Source of the DNA: CBDCGJ01 sp965238305
Lineage (GTDB): Bacteria > Pseudomonadota > Alphaproteobacteria > GCA-2731375
Length of the DNA: 64,000 nt
Assembly (NCBI GenBank): GCA_965238305.1
Contig: CBDEHK010000001.1
Span: forward strand, 620,001 to 684,000
Direction of reading: 5' to 3'
In this document: one piece after another, positions 35,906-46,156 of the stretch
How the letters are laid out: every line of letters starts with the position of its first letter
How positions within the stretch are numbered: the stretch's first letter is position 1
The notes under the pieces: model-generated
What the model saw: the letters and a program-made list of their open reading frames with translations, nothing else
Databases searched by the model: none
What the model was told of the DNA's origin: nothing
Translations under genes and position numbers: made by a program

Positions 35906-37501
35906 ATGGCAACGACTGACTTCGTTAGGGTGCGGCGCGCTCTGATTTCCGTATCGGACAAAACCAACCTTGTCGAATTCGCCGGCGCTCTGATCGCGCA
36001 AGGGGCGGAAGTGCTGTCGACGGGCGGCTCCGCAAAAGCCATCGCGGCGGCCGGCTTGGCGGTGACGGAAGTTTCCAGCCATACCGGATTTCCCGAAATG
36101 ATGGATGGGCGTGTGAAAACCCTGCACCCGAGCATTCACGGCGGCTTGCTGGCGCTCCGCGACAATGACGAGCATCTGGCCGCCATGAAAGCGCATGACA
36201 TTCCGCCGATCGATCTGATCGCCGTCAATTTGTACCCGTTTGAAGAAACCGTGGCCAAGGGCGCGGCCTTCGATACCTGTATCGAAAATATCGACATCGG
36301 CGGGCCGGCGATGATCCGCTCGGCAGCTAAAAATCATGGCTTCGTCACCGTCATCACCGATCCCGCCGATTATGATGAGGTGCTGGCGGAATTGAGCGCC
36401 AATGGTGGTGCCACCAGCTTGGAACTGCGCCGCAAACTGGCGGCCCGCGCCTATGCCCGCACCGCCGCTTATGATGCCCGGATCGCCAATTGGTTTGCCG
36501 GACAGCTCGGGGATACCTTCCCGCAACGTTTTGTGACCGCTGGCGCCAAGCCGGATATTTTGCGTTACGGTGAAAATCCGCATCAGCAGGCCGCTTTTTA
36601 CCGCACCGGCGATGCCCGGCCCGGTGTCGCCAGCGCCCAACAGCTGCAGGGCAAAGAGCTCAGCTACAACAATCTGAACGATACCGATGCGGCCTTCGAA
36701 CTGGCAGCGGAATTCGATCCGGCAGACAGTCCCGCGGTCGCCATTATCAAACATGCTAACCCCTGCGGTGTTGCCATCGGCGAAGATTTGCACGACGCCT
36801 ATCTAAAGGCCTTGCGTTGCGATCCGGTCAGCGCTTTTGGTGGCATTATCGCCATGAACCAAACATTGGACGGGGCGACGGCGGCAGAGATCGTCAAGAT
36901 CTTCACGGAAGTGATCATCGCCCCGGACGCCGACGAGGCGGCGAGGGAAATTCTGGCGGCGAAGAAAAACCTGCGCCTGCTCATTACCGGCGGCTTACCG
37001 GATGCAGGTGCGTCGGGCATGATGATGAAACAATTGGCCGGAGGCTATCTGCTGCAAAACCGAGACAATGGCCGCATCGGCCGGGCCGATGTCAATATCG
37101 TCAGCAAACGCGCCCCCAGCGAGCAGGAAATGGCCGATATGATCATCGCCTTCCGGGTCGCCAAACACGTCAAATCCAACGCCATCGTCTATGTGAAGGA
37201 CGGCGCCACCGTGGGCGTCGGGGCCGGGCAGATGAGCCGAGTCGACAGCGCCCGTATCGCTGCCCGTAAAGCCATCGATGCGGCGGATGCCGCCGGCGTC
37301 AGCGAACCACTGACCCAAGGTTCCGCCGTTGCCTCCGACGCTTTTTTCCCGTTTGCCGACGGCCTATTGGCGGCAGCCGAAGCCGGCGCCACTGCGGTCA
37401 TTCAACCGGGCGGCTCGATGCGCGATCAGGAGGTTATTGACGCCGCCGACGAAGCCGGCCTGGCCATGGTCCTAACCGGCATGCGCCATTTCCGGCATTA
37501 G
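35906..37501 (+). CDS. purH: Bifunctional AICAR formyltransferase / IMP cyclohydrolase
   Basis: The 531-residue protein has the N-terminal IMP cyclohydrolase (MMDGRVKTLHPSIHGGLLA) and the C-terminal AICAR transformylase (IIKHANPCGVAIG, YVKDGATVGVGAGQMSRVDS). It performs the last two steps of purine synthesis. Its length is normal. It converges on the MFS gene with one base between the stops and no terminator visible. The 102-base gap upstream holds nothing I can identify. Confidence 0.98.
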   Translation: MATTDFVRVRRALISVSDKTNLVEFAGALIAQGAEVLSTGGSAKAIAAAGLAVTEVSSHTGFPEMMDGRVKTLHPSIHGGLLALRDNDEHLAAMKAHDIPPIDLIAVNLYPFEETVAKGAAFDTCIENIDIGGPAMIRSAAKNHGFVTVITDPADYDEVLAELSANGGATSLELRRKLAARAYARTAAYDARIANWFAGQLGDTFPQRFVTAGAKPDILRYGENPHQQAAFYRTGDARPGVASAQQLQGKELSYNNLNDTDAAFELAAEFDPADSPAVAIIKHANPCGVAIGEDLHDAYLKALRCDPVSAFGGIIAMNQTLDGATAAEIVKIFTEVIIAPDADEAAREILAAKKNLRLLITGGLPDAGASGMMMKQLAGGYLLQNRDNGRIGRADVNIVSKRAPSEQEMADMIIAFRVAKHVKSNAIVYVKDGATVGVGAGQMSRVDSARIAARKAIDAADAAGVSEPLTQGSAVASDAFFPFADGLLAAAEAGATAVIQPGGSMRDQEVIDAADEAGLAMVLTGMRHFRH

Positions 37502-37502
37502 T

Positions 37503-38918
37503 TTAAGCCGCTTCGGTTCGCACTTCCCGTACCGGCAACAGCAGCAGCAGACCTAGACCCAAAAAGACAATGACCACGGAAACACCGGCGCGTTGGCTTT
37601 CGAAGGCGCCGGTCAAGGCGGCGACGGTAAAGGGGGCGATGAACGCCGTCGCTTTACCGGACAAAGCATAAAGGCCATAGAACTTGCCGACCAATTCGGG
37701 CGGGCACAGGCGAGAGACCAAGGTGCGGCTGGCCGCTTGCGCCGGACCACCGCAAATCCCGATCAGGATACCGAAGACCAGAAACAGCCATTCCGCCACG
37801 GTCGCAAACATCCCACTATCTTCGGAAATTGTGTTCACCTGGGTGAAGAAGAACAGGAAGGTATCGGCCCGCTGCCCGCCGCCAAGATCTTCGGTGGTGA
37901 CGGAAATGATGCCTATCGTCGCGATCATCAAGCCGATGACAGCATAGATGATGGTTTTTTTCGAGCCAATGCGGTCATCCAGCCAGCCACCGCCAAACGC
38001 GCCGATCGCCGCGGTGATGGTGATGATGATACCAAAGACGCCGAGGTCGACCGTGGTCCAGCCAAAAATACCGGCGGCATAAATACCGCCAAAAGCGAAT
38101 ATCGCCGTCAGCCCGTCATAATAAAGCATGCGGGCGATCAGGAATAACATCACATTACGATAATGCGAGACTTGCCGCAGCGTCGCCCATAATTCGCTCA
38201 GGCCCTGGCGCACCATCTCCGCCTTGCTTTTACCGGAGCGGTCCAGGTCCGGGGTGAACAGCACGAAAGGAACCAGAAAGACCAAAATCCACAGTGCCGT
38301 CAACGGCCCGACGATGCGGTCATGTTCATGGGCCGCCTTGTCCAGGCCAAACGCCGGCACCTCCGGCAAGCTGAACGCCAACAGCACCGCAAAAAGCGAG
38401 ACCAGGCCGCCGACATAGCCAAGCGCCCAGGCATAACCGGACAGCCGGCCCAAGCGAGCTTCCGTGGTCAAGCCCGGCAACATCGCATTGATAAAAACGA
38501 TGGAAAATTCGGCCCCCAAACTGGCAAGAACAACAGAGCCTAGGATCAAAACGATTTGTCCGTCATCGGCGCCGGGCACTGCCATCCACAACATCGCGCA
38601 AAAAACGATGCAAACCGCCTGAAATGCGTAAATCCATGGTTTGCGCGGCCCGCCGGCATCCGCGATGGCGCCCAGGACCGGGCTTAACAAAGCAATGCCC
38701 AGACCGGCCAAGGCCTGACTATAACCCCATAATTGCTGCCCCAAAATCGAATCTCCGACGACGGCGGAAGTGAAATAGGGGGCAAAAATAAATGTTGTGA
38801 TGAGGGTGAAATAGGGCTGATTAGCCCAATCGAACAGCGCCCAGCTCCATTGTCCCGTTCGCCCGGCGACCGGCCCGCCGGTCACTGAGCGCGGGGCCGC
38901 GTCATTCGTGCTTGTCAT
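37503..38918 (-). CDS. UMF1-family MFS transporter (Atg22-like)
   Basis: The 471-residue protein has about 12 membrane segments and the family opening SWALFDWANQPYFTLITTF. Bacterial members of this group (unknown major facilitator family 1) resemble the yeast vacuolar amino-acid exporter Atg22. The substrate is unknown. It lies 6 bases from the end of the large glutamate dehydrogenase gene on the same strand and may be co-transcribed with it, which would fit an amino-acid link, but that is inference. Confidence 0.85.
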   Translation of the reverse strand: MTSTNDAAPRSVTGGPVAGRTGQWSWALFDWANQPYFTLITTFIFAPYFTSAVVGDSILGQQLWGYSQALAGLGIALLSPVLGAIADAGGPRKPWIYAFQAVCIVFCAMLWMAVPGADDGQIVLILGSVVLASLGAEFSIVFINAMLPGLTTEARLGRLSGYAWALGYVGGLVSLFAVLLAFSLPEVPAFGLDKAAHEHDRIVGPLTALWILVFLVPFVLFTPDLDRSGKSKAEMVRQGLSELWATLRQVSHYRNVMLFLIARMLYYDGLTAIFAFGGIYAAGIFGWTTVDLGVFGIIITITAAIGAFGGGWLDDRIGSKKTIIYAVIGLMIATIGIISVTTEDLGGGQRADTFLFFFTQVNTISEDSGMFATVAEWLFLVFGILIGICGGPAQAASRTLVSRLCPPELVGKFYGLYALSGKATAFIAPFTVAALTGAFESQRAGVSVVIVFLGLGLLLLLPVREVRTEAA

Positions 38919-38924
38919 TTTTAT

Positions 38925-41900
38925 CTAATCCCGCAACAACCGGCCGACATGATGGGCCGCATAACTGAGTTTGGAAATATCGATACTGCCGGTCGCCTGA
39001 ACATCGCCGATTAGCTGGCGGTTGCGTTCAATCGCATCGCCGTGCGCGGCCAACCAGTCTGCGACAAAATCGTCTTTTTTGGCCTTCTTGCCGCCGCCGT
39101 CGGCCAACACCAAATTGGTCAGACTGCGTTGATGGACCAACAGATCCAGTTGCACCGCATTGATCGCGGCGCGATCCCAATGGTCGACAGCTTCAACGGT
39201 TTCCGCCTGACTACGCAACCAGTCGAGACCCAGTTTGGCGCCGAGGGTGAAATATACTTGCGCGACTTCGGTCACCGGTCGCCCGGTGTCGTTGGCAACA
39301 AGAACGATATCGCAGGCCGAAGCGAGCGGATCGAGCGCCGCAATTTGCCGCGCCAGTTGTTTCGGGACGCCCTGTTTTTCGTAAGACTTTGTCTTGGCTT
39401 TGAAGGCCTTGGTATCGACCGCCCCCAATAAGGTGTCGATTTTGCCGGTCAAGGTTTCCACAGCCGGCTGATAAACTTCAATCGCTTTGCTAATGCTGCG
39501 CGGCGCCGGGGTATTGCGAAGGAACCAGAATGTTGCGGCTGCCGTTAGGTAAGCGGTGCGCTGAATGATCTCATTTTGCAGTTCCGCCGAAACTTTATTG
39601 TCCAAATCTTCCACGGCGCTCCATATCGCTTTCAGGGCAAACACTTCGCGGGCGCTGGCATAGGCGCGCGCCACTTCGCCAACGGTTTCACCGGATTCGG
39701 CGATCATCTCATGCACCAAGGTGGCGCCCAGGCGATTGACCATGGAGTTGGCGGTAATCGTCGCAATGATTTCGGCCCGCAGCCGATGCTCGATAATCGC
39801 CGCGCGGTGCTGTTTGCGCAAAGGACGGGGAAAATATTTCACCAGGTCGGAAATCAGCGCTTCGGAATCCGTCAGATCGCTGCTGAGGAGCTGGTCGTAT
39901 AGCTCCATTTTGGCATAAGCCATCAGCACCGACAGCTCCGGTCGCGTCAGTCCCTGTCCGGCGGCCCGGCGTTCCAACAACAGTTCTTCATCCGGCAGGA
40001 ATTCGATCTCCCGGTCCAACCGTCCCGAGCGCTCTAGATGGCGCATGAAGCGGGCGTGCGATTCTAGTTCCGCAACACCGCTGGTTTGCATCATCGTCAT
40101 CGCTTGGGTTTGCAAGTAATTGTCCCGCAGCACCAACTCGCCGACCTCATCGGTCATGCTTTGCAGCAAGCGGTCCCGTTGTTTCGAGGTCATCTCGCCA
40201 TCGGCGACGATGGCATCGATCAGAATTTTGATATTCACCTCATGGTCAGAACAATCGACACCGGCGGAATTGTCCGTCGCGTCGGTGTTCAGGCGGCCGC
40301 CCTGCAAGGCAAATTCAATGCGTCCCAATTGGGTCATCCCCAGATTGCCGCCTTCGCCGATGGCTTTGGCGCGCAATTCCCGACCATTTATGCGGATCGC
40401 GTCATTGGCACGATCACCGGCATCGCTTTGACTTTCGCCAGCACCTTTGACATAGGTGCCGATGCCGCCGATCCACAACAAATCAACCTCCGCCATCAAC
40501 AGCGCTTTCATCAACTCCATCGGTGTGGCCTCGTCTTGTTTAAGGCCGGTCAAGTTTTTCATCTCCGCGCTGAGGGGGATCGACTTCAGGCTGCGGCTGA
40601 AGATGCCGCCGCCGTTGGAAATACGTTTTTCATCATAATCCACCCACGAGGATCGCGGCAACTCGAACAGCCGCTCTCGCTCTTTCCAGCTCGCCGCCGG
40701 ATCAGGGTCGGGGTCAAAAAAGATATCCCGGTGATCGAACGCCGCCAACAGGCGGATATGCTTCGATAACAACATACCGTTGCCAAAAACATCGCCGGAC
40801 ATATCGCCGATGCCGACGACGTCGAAATCCTGGCTCTGGATGTCGTGACCGATTTCGCGGAAATGTCGTTTCACCGATTCCCAGGCGCCGCGTGCCGTAA
40901 TCGCCATTTTTTTGTGGTCATAGCCCTTGGCCCCGCCGGAGGCAAAAGCATCGCCCAGCCAAAAGCCGTATTCGATCGCGATGGCATTCGCGATATCGGA
41001 AAATGTCGCGGTGCCTTTGTCTGCGGCCACCACCAGATAAGGATCGTCGTCGTCATGCGCCAACACCCCGGCCGGGCGCACTGCGTCCTGGCCCGACAGA
41101 TTGTCGGTGATATCCAACAGACCGCGAATGAAGGTCTGATAACAGGCGATCCCTTCGGCCATAAAAGCATCGCGATCGGAAGGTGGCGGCAGATGTTTCG
41201 GGACAAATCCGCCTTTGCTGCCAACCGGCACAATCACGGCGTTTTTGACCATCTGCGCTTTCATTAAGCCCAGGACTTCGGTGCGGAAATCTTCCGGCCG
41301 GTCGGACCAGCGCAAACCGCCACGAGCGACCCGGCCGCCGCGCAAATGCACCCCTTCGACGCGCGGCGAATAGACGAAAATTTCGCGGAACGGCCGCGGC
41401 AGCGGCAACTCCTGAATCTGCTGGCTATCGAGTTTTAGAGAAACGTATTCTTTCGGCTCGCCCTCAGCGTCGGGTTGATAATAATTCGTCCGCAGGGTCG
41501 ACTGCACGAGGTTGAGGTAGCGCCGCAGAATGCGATCTTCGTCCAGGCTAACGACGTCGCCCAAGGCGTCATCGATCTTGCCGGCCAGCAGCTGACTTTG
41601 CACTTCGCGGCGGCCCCCATAAGCCGGATCGAACCGGGCATGGAAAAGCTCTATCAACATCCGTGCGATTTTCGGATGTTGCGCCAGGGTTTGCTCCATA
41701 TAGGTTTGCGAATAAGCGATTGCGGCTTGCCGTAAATATTTGCCATAGGCGCGCAGGATTACAACTTCGCGCCAGGCCAGGCCGGCACGGGCAACCAATC
41801 GGTTGTAACCGTCATTTTCGACCTTCCCCTGCCAGACCATTTCCAGCATGCCTTCTAGTTTCGACTTCAATTCGGCCAAATCCAAAGCCCCGCCGCTGGG

Positions 41901-43787
41901 GTCTTCGGTCAGAAAGTCTTGCAACCAGATTTCTTCGCCTTCGCTCGGGCGGATCAAATAAGGTGATTCACCGATGACTTTGAGGCCCATATTTTCCAGC
42001 ATCGGCAGACAATCCGACAGCGGTACGGCGACCCCCGGATGGCTTAACTTCAACCGCACCACATGGTCTGCGTCTTCGATCACGCGATAAAAGTTAAGGC
42101 CGATATTGGCGCCTTTGTTCAGCCGCTCGATGGTTTCGATATCGTGCAGGGCCAGGGCGGCGGAAAAGGTCTCTGAATAAGCGGTTGAAAACGCTTGAGA
42201 ATAATTTTCCGCCATACGATGGCCGGTTTCCTCACCATATTTTTCGATCAGGTCGTCATAAAGATCATCGCGCCACAATCGCGCCGCTTGGATCAGTTTG
42301 GTCTCGATAGCATCGAAATCGACTTCCGGCTGTTGCGCTTCGGATTGATTGATGCCGACAATGATGTGCACCCGCGCCAAAACATTGTCGGTCACTTGCG
42401 TGTAATAATTCGAGATGCGCCCGTTCATGGCACTAACGAGAATCTGTTCGAAATCACGCCGCAGTTCGGTCGAATGGCGTTCCCGCGGCACATATATGAT
42501 GCAGGAATAAAACCGCTCGAACGGGTCCTTGCGGGCAAACATACGAATGACCGGGCGGTCCTGTATGGCCAAGATCGACGCCACAAAATCGTTCAACAAG
42601 CCGATATCGACTTGGAATATTTCGTCCCGCGGATAAGTCTCAAGAATATGCATCAGCGCCTTGCCATCATGGCCGCGCATGTTGAGACCTTGACGTTCGA
42701 TCACGGAAGCGACCTTGCGGCGAATGATCGGAATGTCGCGGACCCGCCGGTTATAGGCTGATGAGGTGAAAAGACCGACCATGCGCCGCTCGCCAATCGG
42801 GCGGTTCCTCTTGTCGAAGCGCTTGATGGCGATATAGTCCATATGAACCTGGCGATGGACCCGGCTACGACTGCCGGTCTTGGTGATCAGGGTCAATTCC
42901 GGTCGTTCAAGAAACTGCCGAATAATCGGTGAGACATCGGTATCGACGCCATGCAGCCCGGCTAGAATATTGCGCTCGGGATCGCGCAGGATACCCAAGC
43001 CGCTATCCTCGACGATTTCCAGCTCGTCCTGGCCGTCGCATTTGACATAGTGATAGTCACGCGCCCCCAGAAAGGTGAAATGATCGTCGCGCAGCCATTT
43101 CAAAAATTCGACCACTTCCATGACTTCGTCGCCCTGGTCTTTCAGTTTGACCTGGTCCAGCTCTTCGGTGACTTCGTCGGCCCGCGCCATCATCGGCCGC
43201 CAATCTTCAACTGCCAAGGCCACGTCATGTGTCGCGGCCAACACAATATCCTCGATCTCCTTGCGCTTGGCTTTGCTGGATTGTTCATTGATCTGGAGGT
43301 GCATGAAGGATTCGCTACGCTCCCCCTTGCCCCAGTTCATATCCGCCGCTCCACTGGTGAACGCCGTGCGGTGACCATTGTCATCCCGATCGAGAGCAAT
43401 AACCGGGTGTAGGGCAATGTGTATTTGTTGGCCCGCGTGACTTAGCGCCCCAGTTACGGAATCAAAAATAAATGGCATATCGTCGGTGACGATTTCCACG
43501 ACCGTATGCGAGGTTTTCCAGCCATGCTCCTCCACCTTAGGGCTGAAGACACGGATTTTTGGCTGTCCGGGCGTTCGCTCCGCAATAAATTTCCAACTGG
43601 AAAGCGCCGCGCCGTAAAGATTTTCCGGACTGGTATCGACGACGTCTTCAGGCGCGGCCCGGCCATAAAGGTGAGCAACAAAAGTTTGTAGATCGCCGCA
43701 TTCGGGTCCTTTCATCCGCTTCTCGATTAAAGCATTGACCTTCCCAAGCCGGTCCCGCTTTATTTCCGACGCACGAATTGAAACCAT
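38925..43787 (-). CDS. gdhZ: Large NAD-specific glutamate dehydrogenase
   Basis: From the ATG at 43787, preceded by AGGAGG, the protein has 1620 residues, the usual size of the 180-kDa class. The N-terminal half holds ACT-like regulatory regions. The catalytic core shows VPVGSKGGFVPKHLP, GGLRWSDRPEDFRTEVLGLMKAQ and VGIGDMSGDVFGNGMLL. It deaminates glutamate to 2-oxoglutarate with NAD. A 13-base palindrome GCGATGGCATCGC (43823-43835) lies just upstream and could be an operator. The longer frame up to 43832 lacks a better ribosome site. Confidence 0.96.
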   Translation of the reverse strand: MVSIRASEIKRDRLGKVNALIEKRMKGPECGDLQTFVAHLYGRAAPEDVVDTSPENLYGAALSSWKFIAERTPGQPKIRVFSPKVEEHGWKTSHTVVEIVTDDMPFIFDSVTGALSHAGQQIHIALHPVIALDRDDNGHRTAFTSGAADMNWGKGERSESFMHLQINEQSSKAKRKEIEDIVLAATHDVALAVEDWRPMMARADEVTEELDQVKLKDQGDEVMEVVEFLKWLRDDHFTFLGARDYHYVKCDGQDELEIVEDSGLGILRDPERNILAGLHGVDTDVSPIIRQFLERPELTLITKTGSRSRVHRQVHMDYIAIKRFDKRNRPIGERRMVGLFTSSAYNRRVRDIPIIRRKVASVIERQGLNMRGHDGKALMHILETYPRDEIFQVDIGLLNDFVASILAIQDRPVIRMFARKDPFERFYSCIIYVPRERHSTELRRDFEQILVSAMNGRISNYYTQVTDNVLARVHIIVGINQSEAQQPEVDFDAIETKLIQAARLWRDDLYDDLIEKYGEETGHRMAENYSQAFSTAYSETFSAALALHDIETIERLNKGANIGLNFYRVIEDADHVVRLKLSHPGVAVPLSDCLPMLENMGLKVIGESPYLIRPSEGEEIWLQDFLTEDPSGGALDLAELKSKLEGMLEMVWQGKVENDGYNRLVARAGLAWREVVILRAYGKYLRQAAIAYSQTYMEQTLAQHPKIARMLIELFHARFDPAYGGRREVQSQLLAGKIDDALGDVVSLDEDRILRRYLNLVQSTLRTNYYQPDAEGEPKEYVSLKLDSQQIQELPLPRPFREIFVYSPRVEGVHLRGGRVARGGLRWSDRPEDFRTEVLGLMKAQMVKNAVIVPVGSKGGFVPKHLPPPSDRDAFMAEGIACYQTFIRGLLDITDNLSGQDAVRPAGVLAHDDDDPYLVVAADKGTATFSDIANAIAIEYGFWLGDAFASGGAKGYDHKKMAITARGAWESVKRHFREIGHDIQSQDFDVVGIGDMSGDVFGNGMLLSKHIRLLAAFDHRDIFFDPDPDPAASWKERERLFELPRSSWVDYDEKRISNGGGIFSRSLKSIPLSAEMKNLTGLKQDEATPMELMKALLMAEVDLLWIGGIGTYVKGAGESQSDAGDRANDAIRINGRELRAKAIGEGGNLGMTQLGRIEFALQGGRLNTDATDNSAGVDCSDHEVNIKILIDAIVADGEMTSKQRDRLLQSMTDEVGELVLRDNYLQTQAMTMMQTSGVAELESHARFMRHLERSGRLDREIEFLPDEELLLERRAAGQGLTRPELSVLMAYAKMELYDQLLSSDLTDSEALISDLVKYFPRPLRKQHRAAIIEHRLRAEIIATITANSMVNRLGATLVHEMIAESGETVGEVARAYASAREVFALKAIWSAVEDLDNKVSAELQNEIIQRTAYLTAAATFWFLRNTPAPRSISKAIEVYQPAVETLTGKIDTLLGAVDTKAFKAKTKSYEKQGVPKQLARQIAALDPLASACDIVLVANDTGRPVTEVAQVYFTLGAKLGLDWLRSQAETVEAVDHWDRAAINAVQLDLLVHQRSLTNLVLADGGGKKAKKDDFVADWLAAHGDAIERNRQLIGDVQATGSIDISKLSYAAHHVGRLLRD

Positions 43788-43930
43788 CTTCGACTTTCCT
43801 CCTGGATTGCCGCGGATGTGATGCGATGGCATCGCGAATCACGCTACAAAATATTAGAGCACAAATTCGTATATTGGAAATGAATAGAATTGGGATTTAT
43901 ACCGGGCGCAATAAATTGACGACGCCGGAT

Positions 43931-45046
43931 CTATCCGCTTGCGGCGGCCCGTTGGTTGTTAACTGCGGTTTTCTGCCGTAATCGCCAAAACCGCATGGCC
44001 CGTTGCGCTGTTTGCTCCGGCAATTTCATATAAACGTCCAACAGATCGGCAACCTCGTTGCCGGCCCGCTGACTGCTGGCTTCGGTTTCCCGCAATAGTA
44101 CAATGGCGGAGAATGTCGACAGATCAAAATTTGTCGCCCGGCAAGCAATCGCCACTGCCTCCATGCCCGGGTCCGACAAAATACGCATGGTGGTCTTGAT
44201 ATCCAGATCGGTCAAATAGGCAAATGCATAAAGGAACTGTTCGCGTTCCCCCTGACGCAGGATTTTGACCATAAAATCTTGGTTCAGCTGGCCCAATTGC
44301 GAGCGTTTCTGAATTTCAATTTCGGCTTTGCTCATGTGCGATTTTTGCCGGGCTCGGTCCGCCACCAGCGAGGTGCTGGCGCGCAGCATTTCTTCAACCG
44401 CTTCACTATCGGCACCGGTTTCATTGACAATGTGTTCACGCAAAGCCGATGACACCCACCAATACATATCGTGCTTCAGATCGGCATCGACATCGGCGCG
44501 GCCAACCAATGGCTGGTGCAAGGCTTCCGTGGTCTCCGATTTCTCGATCAGCGTTTGCATGCTGATGCGAGAGAGGGCGGCACCTTCATTTTGCGCCACC
44601 GCCACCATGACTTTTTCGTTGCCCGTTTCGACTAGGGCGTCGGTGACTTCTTCGCTTACTTCGACCCGGCCGGCGACCGCGACCTTATGTTCATTGCCCC
44701 TTGCGCGGATAATATCGACCAGGTCGACATCGTTCAGTACGGTGCTGCGCAACAATTGCGGGGCCGCAACCTCAATCACATCATTTGCCAGTTGCAGGAC
44801 CAAAGCGCGCGGTGCGGTTTCTACATCGGAGAGACGCGCGCTCAGACGAATGCGAACCTGCTCTTCCACATCATGGGCAACCCGGCCTAGAATATCGCCA
44901 AATAGATCGCTTTCCTGTTGATTGTAGTCATCAGGGTTTTCTAGAAACATGCCGGTTACGCCCTCAAGCAACTCGCGTCGTTTTTCACTCGACGTTTCGC
45001 TTGCTAGGGCAACCAAGTCCTGTAATCGACCAGAATTTGTATTCAT
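43931..45046 (-). CDS. DUF2336 domain protein
   Basis: From the ATG at 45046 the protein has about 371 residues. It is mostly helical and rich in HEAT-like helix pairs, with HDVEEQVRIRLSARL and RVEVSEEVTDALVETGN. This resembles the alphaproteobacterial DUF2336 family, whose function is not established. There is no signal peptide and no membrane segment. It lies between the glutamate dehydrogenase and the sulfotransferase on the same strand, with 175 and 143 bases around it, so it is probably transcribed alone. Confidence 0.72.
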   Translation of the reverse strand: MNTNSGRLQDLVALASETSSEKRRELLEGVTGMFLENPDDYNQQESDLFGDILGRVAHDVEEQVRIRLSARLSDVETAPRALVLQLANDVIEVAAPQLLRSTVLNDVDLVDIIRARGNEHKVAVAGRVEVSEEVTDALVETGNEKVMVAVAQNEGAALSRISMQTLIEKSETTEALHQPLVGRADVDADLKHDMYWWVSSALREHIVNETGADSEAVEEMLRASTSLVADRARQKSHMSKAEIEIQKRSQLGQLNQDFMVKILRQGEREQFLYAFAYLTDLDIKTTMRILSDPGMEAVAIACRATNFDLSTFSAIVLLRETEASSQRAGNEVADLLDVYMKLPEQTAQRAMRFWRLRQKTAVNNQRAAASG

Positions 45047-45220
45047 TCGGCCTGCGGCTCCGAAACTCACTAAAATCAATGCTTAGGAAGCATATGAGAT
45101 GAACAACGTTAGTAAATCATTAAAATAAATCAGCCAACTTCGAAATTCTCTAAAGTCTGCCCTCTAAATCGTCGTTACAGCATAGGGGATAATAAACAAT
45201 TTAGACAAATTATATTGTGG

Positions 45221-46048
45221 TTAGGGCAAATAGCCGAATTTCTCCATTTCTTTGTGTTGCACAGAAACAACGGCGTCGATTTGCGCTGAAGTGAGGGTTG
45301 TTTTCCATTGTCCGGCGCGGCCGACCCGGAAAAATTTGTCGGAATGGCTGCTGCGTTCGCGGAATCCGTGTTGTTGTTCCTGCCGTGAAAGCATTTTGAA
45401 AGAGGAAAATTTTATCGCTTTGTCGAGCCTCGCGCGCGGCGGCGATAGATTAAGAAATTGTGCGATCTGCTTAAATGTGGCGCGTGGATTGTCCGACATA
45501 TCCTCGTAGCGGACCACCTGTAGGCCTGGATTGGGCTGGCCGGTCCAACTATCCACATGGTGGGACCAGGTCCCATAGAACTCAAAAACATTGATCTCAT
45601 CGGTGAAGGTACGGGCGGCCGGATTGGCCATCATCTCTATCGCGCCATCGATATCGGTCCCAGCATGGTCGGCGAGGGAAAGGCAGATATCGAGCGGATT
45701 GCGCACCACATATATCGCCGCCGCCGTGCATTCCATCGTCACCAGTGGCGTATCCAGCACCGACTGCAAAGCATTATGGGTTTTCACGAAGATGGCGTCT
45801 TGGGAGCTCTGGGCAATACCCAAATGAACTTTTGGACGTAGCTTCATCACCTCTGCATCGGCCAGCTGGGCCACCGGTTCATTGACATAAGGCAGATAAT
45901 AGAGGTTTTGTGAATCGCCTCGACAAAACCGGTCCAGACTATTGATATCGGCCGGCGACGAGGGATTAAGCAGCAAATTATGCAAAAAAGCCCGAAGCCA
46001 GGTATTCCCCGACTTTGGATAGGACGCGAGCCAAATTATGCCGCCCAT
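45221..46048 (-). CDS. Sulfotransferase domain protein
   Basis: This 275-residue cytosolic-type sulfotransferase has the 5'-phosphosulfate loop SYPKSGNTWLRAFL, the 3'-phosphate site YVVRNPLDICLSLADHAG and the C-terminal FRVGRAGQWKTTL that closes over PAPS. It transfers sulfate from PAPS to an unknown acceptor. Its place at the edge of the glycan cluster suggests sulfation of a surface sugar or polysaccharide, which is inference. There is no transmembrane segment. Confidence 0.88.
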   Translation of the reverse strand: MGGIIWLASYPKSGNTWLRAFLHNLLLNPSSPADINSLDRFCRGDSQNLYYLPYVNEPVAQLADAEVMKLRPKVHLGIAQSSQDAIFVKTHNALQSVLDTPLVTMECTAAAIYVVRNPLDICLSLADHAGTDIDGAIEMMANPAARTFTDEINVFEFYGTWSHHVDSWTGQPNPGLQVVRYEDMSDNPRATFKQIAQFLNLSPPRARLDKAIKFSSFKMLSRQEQQHGFRERSSHSDKFFRVGRAGQWKTTLTSAQIDAVVSVQHKEMEKFGYLP

Positions 46049-46156
46049 GGCCGGTTTCTCCTGTTATTCGCCAAGCTGGTTCAAAACCAGTATCGTGCGC
46101 CAGCGGCGCCAGGGTTTGTTAACATAGGATCGAAGCCGCTGCCTATTGTCTAATCC

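Noticed and set aside
42195..42761. Plus-strand frames opposite the glutamate dehydrogenase
   Set aside because: They are antisense shadows of a continuous 1620-residue gene and have no ribosome site or domain.
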